Assembly (NCBI GenBank): GCA_963921195.1
Contig: OY992537.1
Coordinates: 204,376,581-204,440,580 of the forward strand
DNA length: 64,000 nt
Origin: Pegoplata infirma
Lineage: Eukaryota > Arthropoda > Insecta > Diptera > Anthomyiidae
Direction of reading: 5' to 3'
The notes beneath the pieces were generated by a model. The model saw only the letters and a program-made list of their open reading frames with translations, was not told where the DNA came from and did not search any database. Both the position numbers and the translations under genes were made by a program. This document shows positions 10,486-20,528 of this stretch, piece after piece. The number at the start of each line of letters is the position of its first letter. Position 1 is the stretch's first letter.

Positions 10486-13484
10486 TATAGAAAAAGTCTC
10501 AGATTCTGAGACTTTTTTCTTATAGAAAAAGTCTCAGATTCTGAGACATTTTTCTTATAGAAAAGGTCTCAGATTCTGAGACATTTTTCTTATAGAAAAA
10601 GTCTCAGATTCTGAGACATTTTTCTTATAGAAAAAGTCTCAGATTCTGAGACATTTTTCTTATAGAAAAAGTCTCAGATTCTGAGACATTTTTCTTATAG
10701 AAAAAGTCTCAGATTCTGAGACATTTTTCTTATAGAAAAAGTCTCAGATTCTGAGACATTTTTCTTATAGAAAAAGTCTCAGATTCTGAGACAATTTTCT
10801 TATAGAAAAAGTCTCAGATTCTGAGACATTTTTCTTATAGAAAAAGTCTCAGATTCTGAGACATTTTTCTTATAGAAAAAGTCTCAGATTCTGAGACATT
10901 TTTCTTATAGAAAAAGTCTCAGATTCTGAGACATTTTTCTTATAGAAAAAGTCTCAGATTCTGAGACATTTTTCTTATAGAAAAAGTCTCAGATTCTGAG
11001 ACATTTTTCTTATAGAAAAAGTCTCAGATTCTGAGACATTTTTCTTATAGAAAAAGTCTCAGATTCTGAGACATTTTTCTTATAGAAAAAGTCTCAGATT
11101 CTGAGACATTTTTCTTATAGAAAAAGTCTCAGATTCTGAGACATTTTTCTTATAGAAAAAGTCTCAGATTCTGAGACATTTTTCTTATAGAAAAAGTCTC
11201 AGATTCTGAGACATTTTTCTTATAGAAAAAGTCTCAGATTCTGAGACATTTTTCTTATAGAAAAAGTCTCAGATTCTGAGACATTTTTCTTATAGAAAAA
11301 GTCTCAGATTCTGAGACATTTTTCTTATAGAAAAAGTCTCAGATTCTGAGACATTTTTCTTATAGAAAAAGTCTCAGATTCTGAGACATTTTTCTTATAG
11401 AAAAAGTCTCAGATTCTGAGACATTTTTCTTATAGAAAAAGTCTCAGATTCTGAGACATTTTTCTTATAGAAAAAGTCTCAGATTCTGAGACATTTTTCT
11501 TATAGAAAAAGATTCTGAGACATTTTTCTTATAAAAAAAGATTCTGAGACATTTTTCTTATAGAAAAAGATTCTGAGACATTTTTCTTATAGAAAAAGTC
11601 TCAGATTCTGAGACATTTTTCTTATAGAAAAAGTCTCAGATTCTGAGACATTTTTCTTATAGAAAAAGTCTCAGATTCTGAGACATTTTTCTTATAGAAA
11701 AAGTCTCAGATTCTGAGACATTTTTCTTATAGAAAAAGTCTCAGATTCTGAGACATTTTTCTTATAGAAAAAGTCTCAGATTCTGAGACATTTTTCTTAT
11801 AGAAAAAGTCTCAGATTCTGAGACATTTTTCTTATAGAAAAAGTCTCAGATTCTGAGACATTTTTCTTATAGAAAAAGTCTCAGGTTCTGAGACATTTTT
11901 CTTATAGAAAAAGTCTCAGATTCTGAGACATTTTTCTTATAGAAAAAGTCTCAGATTCTGAGACATTTTTCTATAAGAAAAATGTCTCAGATTCTGAGAC
12001 ATTTTTCTTATAGAAAAAGTCTCAGATTCTGAGACATTTTTCTTATAGAAAAAGTCTCAGATTCTGAGACATTTTTCTTATAGAAAAAATCTCAGATTCT
12101 GAGACATTTTTCTTATAGAAAAAGTCTCAGATTCTGAGACATTTTTCTTATAGAAAAAGTCTCAGATTCTGAGACATTTTTCTTATAGAAAAAGTCTCAG
12201 ATTCTGAGACATTTTTCTTATAGAAAAAGTCTCAGATTCTGAGACATTTTTCTTATAGAAAAAGTCTCAGATTCTGAGACATTTTTCTTATAGAAAAAGT
12301 CTCAGATTCTGAGACATTTTTCTTATAGAAAAAGTCTCAGATTCTGAGACATTTTTCTTATAGAAAAAGTCTCAGATTCTGAGACATTTTTCTTATAGAA
12401 AAAGTCTCAGATTCTGCGACATTTTTCTTATAGAAAAAGTCTCAGATTCTGAGACATTTTTCTTATAGAAAAAGTCTCAGATTCTGAGACATTTTTCTTA
12501 TAGAAAATGTCTCAGATTCTGAGACATTTTTCTTATAGAAAAAGTCTCAGATTCTGAGACATTTTTCTTATAGAAAAAGTCTCAGATTCTGAGACATTTT
12601 TCTTATAGAAAAAGTCTTAGATTCTGAGACATTTTTCTTATAGAAAAAGTCTCAGATTCTGAGACATTTTTCTTATAGAAAAAGTCTCAGATTCTGAGAC
12701 ATTTTTCTTATAGAAAAAGTCTCAGATTCTGAGACATTTTTCTTATAGAAAAAGTCTCAGATTCTGAGAAATTTTTCTTATAGAAAAATTCTCAGATTCT
12801 GAGACATTTTTCTTATAAAAAATTCTCAGATTCTGAGACCTTTTTTGAAATAGAAAAAGTCTTAGATTCTGAGACATTTTTTGTAATAGAAAAAGTCTCA
12901 GATTTTGAGACATTTTTCTTATAGAAAAAGTCTCAGATTTTGAGACATTTTTCTTATAGAAAAAGTCTCAGATTCTGAGACATTTTTCTTATAGAAAAAG
13001 TCTCAGATTCTGAGACATTTTTCTTATAGAAAAAAATCTCAGATTTTGAGACATTTTTCTTATAGAAAAAGTCTCAGATTCTGTGACATTTTTCTTATAG
13101 AAAAAGTCTCAGATTCTAAGACATTTTTCTTATAGAAAAAGTCTCAGATTCTGAGATATTTTTTTATAGATAAAGTCTCAGATTCTAAGACATTTTTCTT
13201 ATAGAAAAAGTCTCAGATTCTAAGACATTTTTCTTATAGAAAAAGTCTCAGTTTCTGAGACAATTTTCTTATAGAAAAAGTTTCAGATTCTGAGACATTT
13301 TTCTTATAGAAAAAGTCTCAGATTCTGAGACATTTTTCTTATAGAAAAAGTCTCAGATTCTGAGACATTTTTCTTATAGAAAAAGTCTCGGATTCTGAGA
13401 CATTTTTCTTCTCAGATTCTGAGACATTTTTCTTATAGAAAAAGTCTCAGATTCTGAGACATTTTTCTAATAAAAAAAGTCTCT
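10486..13484 (+). repeat. 35-bp double-hairpin satellite, about 85 copies
   Basis: A head-to-tail array of a 35-bp unit. Each unit is two perfect hairpins joined by one A: GTCTCAG-ATT-CTGAGAC (7-bp arms, 3-base loop), then A, then TTTTTCT-TAT-AGAAAAA (7-bp arms, 3-base loop). 17+1+17 gives exactly 35, so every base outside the two loops and the A is paired. Units are nearly identical from 10491 to about 12770. They become degenerate from 12770 to 13484, with point changes, truncated units and a partial final unit. Three consecutive 29-bp units lie near 11506-11592. No open frame crosses the array. Confidence 0.97.
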
Positions 13485-14355
13485 TTTATTTACATATACT
13501 ACAAATATTCAAATTGACCGGCTCCCTAAATCTAATGCAAATGGTGCATTCCATTTAGCTAGATTTTAAACCATTAATCGTGGTTTAAAAAAGTTTAGTT
13601 TTTGTGTTCCCCAAATCGTTTCTAAATCAACCAAACAATTTGTGGTCGTTATGTTCAACAATATTCATCAAATTCAATATCCTTTCGCTTTTAACCAAAA
13701 AAAACTTTGATGCACTGCTTTACATATCACTTTCACTTTTGTATTTGCCGAAAAAAAACCCAAAAATCTGTTAAACTCTTAAAAAAACAATTTAGCATGA
13801 TTTAATGGCAAACAGCATAGAAACCTCCACAAGCCGAAAAAACAACAAAAAAAAAACACTGAATACCAAATTTTATGCTAATCAACCAAATGGCTTAAAC
13901 TCTCTATCAAAAACCAAAAAATCAACTACCACGAAAACAGGGAAAATACAAATAGCAGAATAAAAATGCGAATATCAACTACTGGCAACCAAATCATACC
14001 AGCCGGTTCAATAGGAATTTTTTTTTAAATTTTTATACAAAATATGCAACAGCAGCCGTGGAAGCAGCATTATATCATGCAGTTTTTTTCTCGTTTCGCC
14101 AAATGTGTTTTGCTTGTACAAACGGGGTTTTTGATAATATGCAGGCAAACAACTAAAATATTCACATACAACATTTTAGTTTATAAACAAAGTAAAAAAA
14201 AAATTGTTTTGTTTGATTTAAAATTTTTGTTGGCGATATTTGTGCTGCATGAGCAACAACATACTGTGGGATCTATGTTTTTGGAGAGACAAAAAAAAAA
14301 TATAACACCGTCCGACAAAAATGGAAAAAAAAAACCTTAGAAAAAAGTCGTTAAA
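13485..14355. other. AT-rich spacer, no gene seen
   Basis: Unique-looking A-rich sequence between the satellite and the nested element block. A 98-residue frame at 14044-14340 has no recognisable motif and its codon use is dictated by A/T content. I do not support a gene. Confidence 0.5.
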
Positions 14356-14742
14356 CACGAAATGTATACGTTTGAAACAAGAGACTAAATGTAGTAATGC
14401 TGCATTTACAGTTTTGGTTTTCGTGATCCTGTTTCCTTTTAAAAGGATTTCAAAGTTTAAGATGATTAAATTTTATAAAATATTTTTTCAATATTTGTAC
14501 TTTTACTAGAATATCACTAGTGATAGCAAATGAAAGAGGAGGATTTCCCCTAATTTTCCTAATTTTAAATTTTTACATATCAGAAAAAGCAGGTAAGTTA
14601 AGTCTTTTCAAAAATGTATCCTTCAATATCATTCAAAATTTTCAAAAAAATATTTTGATTGAGTTTTAACATGATAATGTTTTTAGGCTGGTGTCTAGTT
14701 TTAAAAAAGTTGCAGGACGCCACCTCAGTTTGACTATATAAG

Positions 14743-14894
14743 CCATTGGCGTATTCAGAGGGGGGGCCCAACAACAACAACAAAAAAAATATTTTTTTAT
14801 ATGTATTGGAAAACAAAAATCTCACGAAAAGAACAACAAATTTTTTTTGTTGTTGTTGTTGGGCCCTGAAAAAACAGTCCTGCATACGCCGTTG
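14743..14894. mobile_element. 152-bp palindromic MITE with 7-bp target duplication
   Basis: Flanked by ATATAAG on both sides (14736-14742 and 14895-14901). It is a near palindrome with GGGCCCAACAACAACAAC on one side, GTTGTTGTTGTTGGGCCC on the other, and imperfect ends CCATTGGCGTAT / ATACGCCGTTG. Q copies 2 (near 24450) and 3 (near 46400) lack it, which gives empty sites. A 109-residue minus-strand frame across it is accidental. Confidence 0.85.
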
Positions 14895-15504
14895 ATATAA
14901 GCTAACAATTAACGAAAAAGAAAACAAGAATTTCTATTTTCATTTTCTTAAAACCAAAAATTTTAATAACTTTGTAACTTGGATAATAATTCACGTCGTG
15001 GTGAATAAAACCGTTTTTCACCAGCTGGTGAATAAAAAGTAACAATTATTTTTCACAAAAAAAAAAAATTTTTCATCAAATTTTTTTTTTTCATCAATTT
15101 TTTTCCATCAAAAAGTTTTTCTTTTCATCAAAAACTTTTTTTCACCTAAAATTTTGGGTTCATTAAATTTTTTTTAACATAATTTTGTTTTTCGTGAAAA
15201 AAAAAATATTTTTTTTACCAAAACTACTTTTTCACCAAGTCTAAGCTTTTCGCATAAAAATTGTCCATTAGTTTATCAAATGTACATAAAACAAGTGAGA
15301 GTGGTATATTCTTTGGTGCCGAATCTTTTATACTCTCCAAAATGTAAAAACACTTTTTTGCACTTATTTTTGCACTTACTTACTAAATGTACAGCTCGTT
15401 TGGGTTTTTAATGGGGTCCTCGACAGATATTTCAATTAATTTTGCATGGAATAGCAAAGTAATACAACAATTTTTTTTCTAAAAAAAACACTGGTAGTAG
15501 AGTG

Positions 15505-15738
15505 GTGGCCACTGGTAAACCAACTTATTGGCCTACCGATACAACGAAAACGCCAGACGTTATAGACTTTTTTATTCTCATAAAAATCCCCTAAATTGCG
15601 ACTTTATAGAAGATGGCTATGAACTTAGTTCTGACCACTCACCAATTTACCTTACCCTACACGGTATGGTTACACAAAATATATCTCACAATAGAATTGT
15701 TAACAAGAAAACAGATTGGAACTACTTTAAATCAATAA
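15505..15738 (+). pseudogene. Jockey-like ORF2 endonuclease domain, C-terminal fragment
   Basis: In one frame 15508-15580 reads TYWPTDTTKTPDVIDFF. A +1/-1 shift near 15580-15590 then moves to a second frame reading KNPLNCDF...ELSSDHSPIYLTL up to about 15738. The SDHSP box is the conserved C-terminal motif of apurinic-like endonucleases of non-LTR elements, and its His is catalytic. In the family this domain nicks the target DNA. Only about the last 80 residues of the domain remain; the N-terminal catalytic residues lie beyond the truncation. The frame ends at the MITE insertion. Confidence 0.88.
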
Positions 15739-15745
15739 CACAGTG

Positions 15746-16357
15746 ATACAAAATCGAACTTTCGGAATCGGAATGGGATGAAACCAAAAGCAAATGAAAG
15801 CTGACGTTTTCCATAACAAAACCCTCAAGGCCTTTTTTTTAGGTCAGAGCTAGATTTTATTTTACACGCATTTAAAGTTGGTGATTTTAAAGCATTTAAA
15901 GTTTTTGTGTACTTAACATGTCCTTTAAAGGCCCCTGGTTGTGCCCTTATTGAACATGTAGGGTCCAGTTTTCAAACTTAAGCTCAAAATTACTTCAGCT
16001 ATGACTGGTATGAATTTTGCTGCAATCGATCCAGTACCTATTTACTGAATAGCCAAATTATTAAAATAAACCATTGTACACCGTTGCGTATGATTGTTAT
16101 TTAAAGGCAATTATTAATATAAAGCACTGGACACCGTTGCGTATGATTGTTATTTAAAGGCAATTACAATATTAATCATTCGCCACTAATACAATTTTCA
16201 AGCATTTAGTATTACAATTATAATAAAAGTGCACTTACTTCAAATGCGTGTAAAAAAAATCTAGCTCTGAACTGGAAAAAAGCCTTGAGGGGTTTGTTAT
16301 GGAATATGTCAACTTTCATTTGCTTTTGGTTTCATCCCATTCCGATTTTGGGTGTTG
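15746..16357. mobile_element. 612-bp long-TIR MITE inside the jockey-like copy
   Basis: The inverted ends, about 115 bases each, share GGAATGGGATGAAACC, AAAAGCAAATGAAAG and AGAGCTAGATTTT boxes in inverse order (15763-15890 and about 16236-16350). It is flanked by CACAGTG on both sides (15739-15745 and 16358-16364), a 7-bp duplication or an 8-bp one with one mismatch. The interior has a 48-bp direct repeat (about 16071-16118 and 16121-16170) built on CCGTTGCGTATGATTGTTAT. There is no transposase. The TSD length fits the hAT or P type. It splits the retrotransposon frame. Confidence 0.88.
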
Positions 16358-16364
16358 CACAGTG

Positions 16365-17728
16365 TAATTAATTCATCAATAAATCATTGTCAAATTAACT
16401 CAACTGAAGATATTAAAAAAGAAACTCTTTTATTTACAAACACACTTCAACAAGCGGCTTGTCAAAGCACTCCCGAACTAACGAAGAAGCCTGGTTGTCC
16501 TTTTTATCCTCTAAGAATAACACAACAGTCCCGCTCGCCTGATGATAAGTCCAGATTAAACCATGCAGCCCAATTTCTAAAAAGGGAAATTAAAAAATTT
16601 AAAGAAGACAATCTAAGTGATTATCTTTCAAACCTAACTTACGATAGTAAAACTGACTATTCACTTTGGAAAGCAGTAAAAGATCATAATAGACCAAAAA
16701 CAAACAAAACTCCAATTTTAAAAACAAATGGTACCTGAGCCAAAAGTAATTCAGAAAAAGTTGACACATTCGCTGATTATCTCAGCACTGTCTTTGGAAC
16801 TAAAAGAACTCAATCCACCTCGATAAATGACATTTCCCTAAATAGTTATGGAAATTTCGCCAATTATAACTCTGCAAGTTCTGGAATAAACAACAATCAA
16901 AATAATATAGCAGAATTGAACAACATTAAACAAGTTTATCTAAAGGAAGTTATAAATGAAATTAAATACTTAAATTCCAAGAAATCTCTTGGATTCGATC
17001 AAATTACTGCCGACATATTGAAAAATTTACCATACAACGGAGTGGTTAAACTAACTACCATTTTTAACGCTTCCCTAAAATACAAATATATATCATGCTA
17101 CTGGAAGGAAGCAGAAATAATAATGGTCCCCAAACCAGGAAAAAATGCTCATGAAGTCAAATCCTACCGACCTATTTCGTTACTGCCCATAATGGGAAAA
17201 CTATTTGAAAGAATAATTAGCACAAGATTAGAATTCGTTATAAAAACCAAAAACCTGATTCCAGACCATCAATCTGGATTTAGAAAACAACACTCTACTA
17301 TTGAGCAGATACTTCATCAAATAACCTCTGGTGTCCCTCAAGGTAGTATTTTGGGCCCAACGTTATATTTATTGTGCACATACGATATGCCTGTCACCAA
17401 CAACTGTTTTATAGGCACTTTTGCTGATGACACTGTTATATTAGCGAAAGGTAAATCTAATCAAGAATCAACAACAATTCTTCAAAACGCGTTAAATCAA
17501 GTTGATCTGTGGACAAAAACTTGGCGTCTACAACTAAACAGCTCTAAATCAATTCATATCGACTTCACTTTAAAAAAAATTGAGCACATTCCTATCTATA
17601 TAGACAACCAACAGGTGCCTATATCCGACCATGCAAAATACCTTGGAATGACGCTTGATGAAAAGCTTCTTTGGAAGAAGCATATTGAAAAGAAAAAAAT
17701 GAGCTCAACATCAAATATAGAAAATTAA
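16365..17728 (+). pseudogene. Jockey-like ORF2 linker and reverse transcriptase, motif A deleted
   Basis: One frame runs through with a single TGA at 16736-16738, where jockey relatives have a Trp codon (KTNGT then the stop). Upstream is the linker with STEDIKKETLLFTNTLQQAA. The RT follows: KSLGFDQITADIL (fingers), YRPISLLPIMGKLFERII, QSGFRKQHSTIEQI, SGVPQGSILGPTLY (motif B), FADDTVIL (motif C, catalytic Asp pair intact) and KYLGMTLDEKLLWKKHI (motif D/E). IEQI is followed almost at once by SGVPQGS near 17318-17330. The roughly 70 residues that normally lie between, including motif A and its catalytic Asp, are missing in frame. The product could not polymerise DNA even with the stop repaired. 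Confidence 0.93.
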
Positions 17729-18120
17729 TGTGGCTAGTTGGTAGAAATTCAAATCTTTCGACACATAATAAATTAATGTTGTACAACCAAGTTCTCAAAC
17801 CTGTATGGTTGTAAGGCATTTGGGGATGCGCCAAAAACCATGTAATCGATATAGTTCAGCGGTTTCAAAACAAAGTTTTAAGAAACATTGTAGGTGCACC
17901 GTGGTACATCAGAAATGAAGACCTTCATCGGGATCTTAAAATAAACTCCGTTAAACAGGAAATAATTCTACATGCTAGGAAACATGACACAAGGCTACAA
18001 AACCATACAAACTTGGAAATTCCTACGTTGCTTAATACATCCGTTTTAAGCAGAAGGCTAAATCGTTTCAAACCTCATGATCTGGTTACACGGTTCGATG
18101 GGGAACATCAAGGCCAATGA
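17700..18120 (+). pseudogene. Jockey-like ORF2 C-terminal domain
   Basis: It continues the RT after a frame change near 17700. It reads KLMWLVGRNSNLSTHNKLM, LYNQVLKPVW, then a stop, GIWGCAKNHVIDIVQRFQNK, VLRNIVGAPWYIRNEDLHRD and RFDGEHQGQ before TGA at about 18118. This is the typical jockey C-terminal region (LYKQVIKPIW, WGCAS, IVNAPWYV in the Drosophila element) and marks the natural end of the ORF. One in-frame stop (VWL*GIW) adds to its inactivation. The 3' UTR of about 115 bases follows, with an AATAAAG signal. Confidence 0.88.
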
Positions 18121-18301
18121 GCCTATAAGCTAATAAATATCTATAAATGAACTACTAGTTAGTCACTAAATGAGATTAGTTGTAGGTTAATGTTAAGCAA
18201 AACTAATCTAAATTTGTTTAAATAAAGAAGAAAAAAAAATTTTTTCTAAAAAAAACTTTGCTTTGGCAAGTACACCCAAATCTTCCGCAAAACATTATCA
18301 T

Positions 18302-19625
18302 CCCAGTAAAAACTTCTATTACCAAGTAATGAGGTTTTCGCCTTTAAATAGATGGTGGTAGCTAGTTACTATGTTGGTGAAACACTCATTATTTTAACAT
18401 GGCGATGTCATTGGAGTAATGACCGCATACCCACTCGCTTACGAGAATGCTACTGAAAAACAACATACATTAGTACCACAAATAATAAGCTACTAGTAGC
18501 CCAAAAATAACTCGTTACCCACTACTTACAAAAATGCTACCAAATAACAGCATACATTAGTCCCAAAAATAAGTAGCTACCAGTAGCTCAAAAATAACTC
18601 GTTTCCCACTCCTCACAAAAATGCTACCAAATAACAGCTTTTGATTCTTTTAATAAATTTTTAACTTAGGGCAACTTCCGCCAATATGAAATTGAACAAG
18701 TTCATGTTGAACGCGTTTATTTCAAGAGCAACCAAGCGGGAAAATGTGGAAATGGAAAAGATCCAATGTGCCAACGGAACCAGTGTTTACGTTGATATCC
18801 TTCCCTCCAAATGTTTGATTGTAAAATTCAAATATTACATGACCGAAAATATATCTTGGAACCTCGTAGAAAGGGACATTTGGCTACTTAGGACATTACC
18901 AATAACAAATATACAGAAGCGACTTCTGCTCAGCCAATGGAAACCGCATTAAACACCATCTTAAGTCTATATAAGAGTGAGTTAGGTTTTAAGGGAAATA
19001 CTGTCTGTGATGGTTTTTTACCGGTTTTAACATACTTTAAACAACAAGGCAAAAAAAAGTTAAATTAAAATTTGGAAAACACCACAAAATATCTAGATAA
19101 AACAATAACAATTTAGAAAAAGCCAATTAAAATCCAGAAACTTTAATAGAAGTTATTTTAAGACTAATTAAGGCTCATAAATCACGATCAAGTGTCAGCT
19201 AGATCCAGTTTTCTGAATATTAATTTGGTTTTCTAAACTTTTTTTTGCCTTGTCCCAATTTTAATCAGAATTCCTGAATTTAAATTTCTGTTAACAGAGT
19301 TTTATTAGAAAAAGTAGATAAATGTTAATCTTTTTTAAGCTAAATGTGCATGTTCTTTCTAAATTTTCTTTAGCATTTTTTTAATTTCATTAAAAAAAAA
19401 AAAAATATTTAGACAACTTATCAGATATTTTAAATCGTATTTACCAGTAACCTGTTCTGTATCAGGTTATCGGTAACTCATTATTTATCAACAAGATGTA
19501 ACCGGTTTTGTATTAGGCTATCGGTAACTCATTATTTATTAACAAGAAGTAATCGAGCAGGTAACGAGCCCTCATTACATAGAATGCAGGCGGTAATGAA
19601 GACTTATTACCAAGTTTTTACTGGG
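18302..19625. mobile_element. 1.32 kb element with CCCAGTAAAAACTT ends
   Basis: The ends are CCCAGTAAAAACTTCTATTA on the left and the inverse, AATAAGTTTTTACTGGG with one gap, on the right. Both are flanked by AT (18300-18301 and 19626-19627). Q copy 2 has the uninterrupted target ATTATCATGATTTAATG near 23425-23440, giving an empty site. Inside the left end are about three direct repeats of some 85-90 bases (CAAAAATGCTACCAAATAACAG box at 18455-18650). Inside the right end are two repeats of about 58 bases with ATCGGTAACTCATTATTTAT. Superfamily not recognised. Confidence 0.85.
18686..18952 (+). CDS. Hypothetical 88-residue frame inside the 1.32 kb element
   Basis: ATG to TAA, 88 residues, with a more mixed composition than the surrounding A/T-driven frames (for example NVEMEKIQCANGTSVYVDIL, and several Cys, Trp and Glu). 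It shows no motif, signal peptide or membrane segment that I recognise. It lies between the subterminal repeats of a non-autonomous element. It could be a remnant of the element's own protein, a captured exon, or chance. I would not assign a function. Confidence 0.2.
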   Translation: MKLNKFMLNAFISRATKRENVEMEKIQCANGTSVYVDILPSKCLIVKFKYYMTENISWNLVERDIWLLRTLPITNIQKRLLLSQWKPH

Positions 19626-19925
19626 ATGATAATGTTTTGGGCAAGAGTACAAAATTCGCAGGCATTTTTTAAATGACTTTATTCACATCCTTTTACCCTG
19701 ATATGACAAAATAAAATAATGGAAAAATTAGGGGAGATCCTCCTCTTTCATTTGATATTACCAGTGTCGTCCGAGGACAATATTTCAAAATATTTTACAA
19801 AATGAATCCTTTAAAATTTTGAAGTCCTTTTAAAAAGAAACAGGATTACGAAATGAAAAACTTTGAATGCAGTTTTACTCCATTTGATCTCTTCTTTCAG
19901 ACGTATATCATCCGGTTCATGTTTT

Positions 19926-20393
19926 ATATTGGCTGTCAGACGGTGTAATAAAGCAAGTAGGCAGTCAATTTAGTAGAGTAGTTTAAGAAATGTCCACTTA
20001 CACTGTTCAACAAATTTTGGGAAACTAAATATATGAGGCATTCCACACCAAATGTCCAGCGAAAAAAATATGGCCCACGAATATCTTAATAGGTAGTATG
20101 GATAGCCCTATATGGAACTAAGAAAATATAATTTTTAAATTTTTCAAATATTGTACAAAATGGTCAAATTTGTGTCGAGTTCTCTTCATTAAAAATTTAT
20201 CGAACTAAATGTACCACAATCTCTAAAATTTACATTCTTGTATATTTTTTTATGTGCTATCGATTCAATTTTTTATTTTGAAAATTTTTAGAACCCATTC
20301 TGAATTTTTTTATTTTTTAAAAAAGTCAATTTATCAAAAATTCGATGTTTGTCTATTCACCCAAAATAAAAAATCGCATTTGCATTAGATTTC
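19926..20393. other. AT-rich spacer with GGCATTCCA box
   Basis: Contains GAGGCATTCCACACCAAATGTCC at 20036, related to the GGGCATTCCATG boxes at 28806, 57174, 57594 and 60618, so it probably includes the end of another dispersed repeat. No gene seen. Confidence 0.45.
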
Positions 20394-20528
20394 ATAAAAA
20401 TTCTGTAATTCCCTTGAAATTTATTGTGTCAACACTGCGTAGGAGTAACGTAACATCGTTGGTTTCGCAAATATACATTACTCATACGCACTGTTGACAC
20501 AATAAAATGCAAGAGAATTGCAGAATTT
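20394..20528. mobile_element. 135-bp inverted-repeat MITE
   Basis: The left side, AAAAATTCTGTAATTCCCTT then TTATTGTGTCAACACTGCGTA, is mirrored by the right side, TACGCACTGTTGACACAATAA then GAATTGCAGAATTTTT. The loop is about 30 bases. There is no coding capacity and no clear target duplication. Confidence 0.75.

Larger units (their letters stand above)
15490..18239 (+). mobile_element. Jockey-like non-LTR retrotransposon, 5'-truncated, dead
   Basis: Bounded by a 17-bp direct repeat TTTTTTCTAAAAAAAAC (15473-15489 and 18240-18256), as expected for target-primed reverse transcription. The 5' end is truncated inside the endonuclease domain. The 3' end carries AATAAAG and a short A-rich tail. It holds the endonuclease C-terminus, a reverse transcriptase with a large internal deletion, and the jockey C-terminal domain. 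It is interrupted by a MITE at 15746-16357. It sits inside element Q. It is non-functional: 5' truncation, frameshifts, one nonsense codon and loss of RT motif A. Confidence 0.93.
14672..19668 (+). mobile_element. Element Q, copy 1, inside P1 and heavily interrupted
   Basis: Q starts near AACATGATAATGTTTTTAGG and ends near GGGCAAGAGTACAAAATTCG. Between these are TTCACCAGCTGGTGAATAAA, a run of TTTCATCAAATTTT-type repeats, and an R-like AAACAAGTGAGAGTGG block. Inverted copy 2 (23386-24523) has the same order without the insertions, and copy 3 (45790-46490) is partial. After removing the three nested elements, copy 1 is only about 0.8 kb. Family unknown; no protein seen. Confidence 0.75.
14356..19925. 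mobile_element. Palindromic element P1, copy 1 (outermost of a nest)
   Basis: The left arm at about 14356-14660 and the right arm at about 19668-19925 are inverted copies. Shared boxes include ATACGTTTGAAA / TTTCAGACGTAT, CCTGTTTCCTTTTAAAAGG / CCTTTTAAAAAGAAACAGG, and AAATGAAAGAGGAGGATTTC / GATCCTCCTCTTTCATTT. The intact version of this palindrome is P1 copy 2 at 59698-60400, about 700 bases with nothing between the arms. Here 5 kb of later insertions separates them. No transposase is present. Confidence 0.8.

Noticed and set aside
10486..13484. CRISPR-like array
   Set aside because: Repeats are contiguous and identical with no variable spacers, and the DNA is clearly eukaryotic.
15739..16364. 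CACAGTG flanks read as Transib/RSS-type ends
   Set aside because: CACAGTG occurs in the same orientation on both sides, so it is the target duplication, not part of the inverted ends; no transposase is present.
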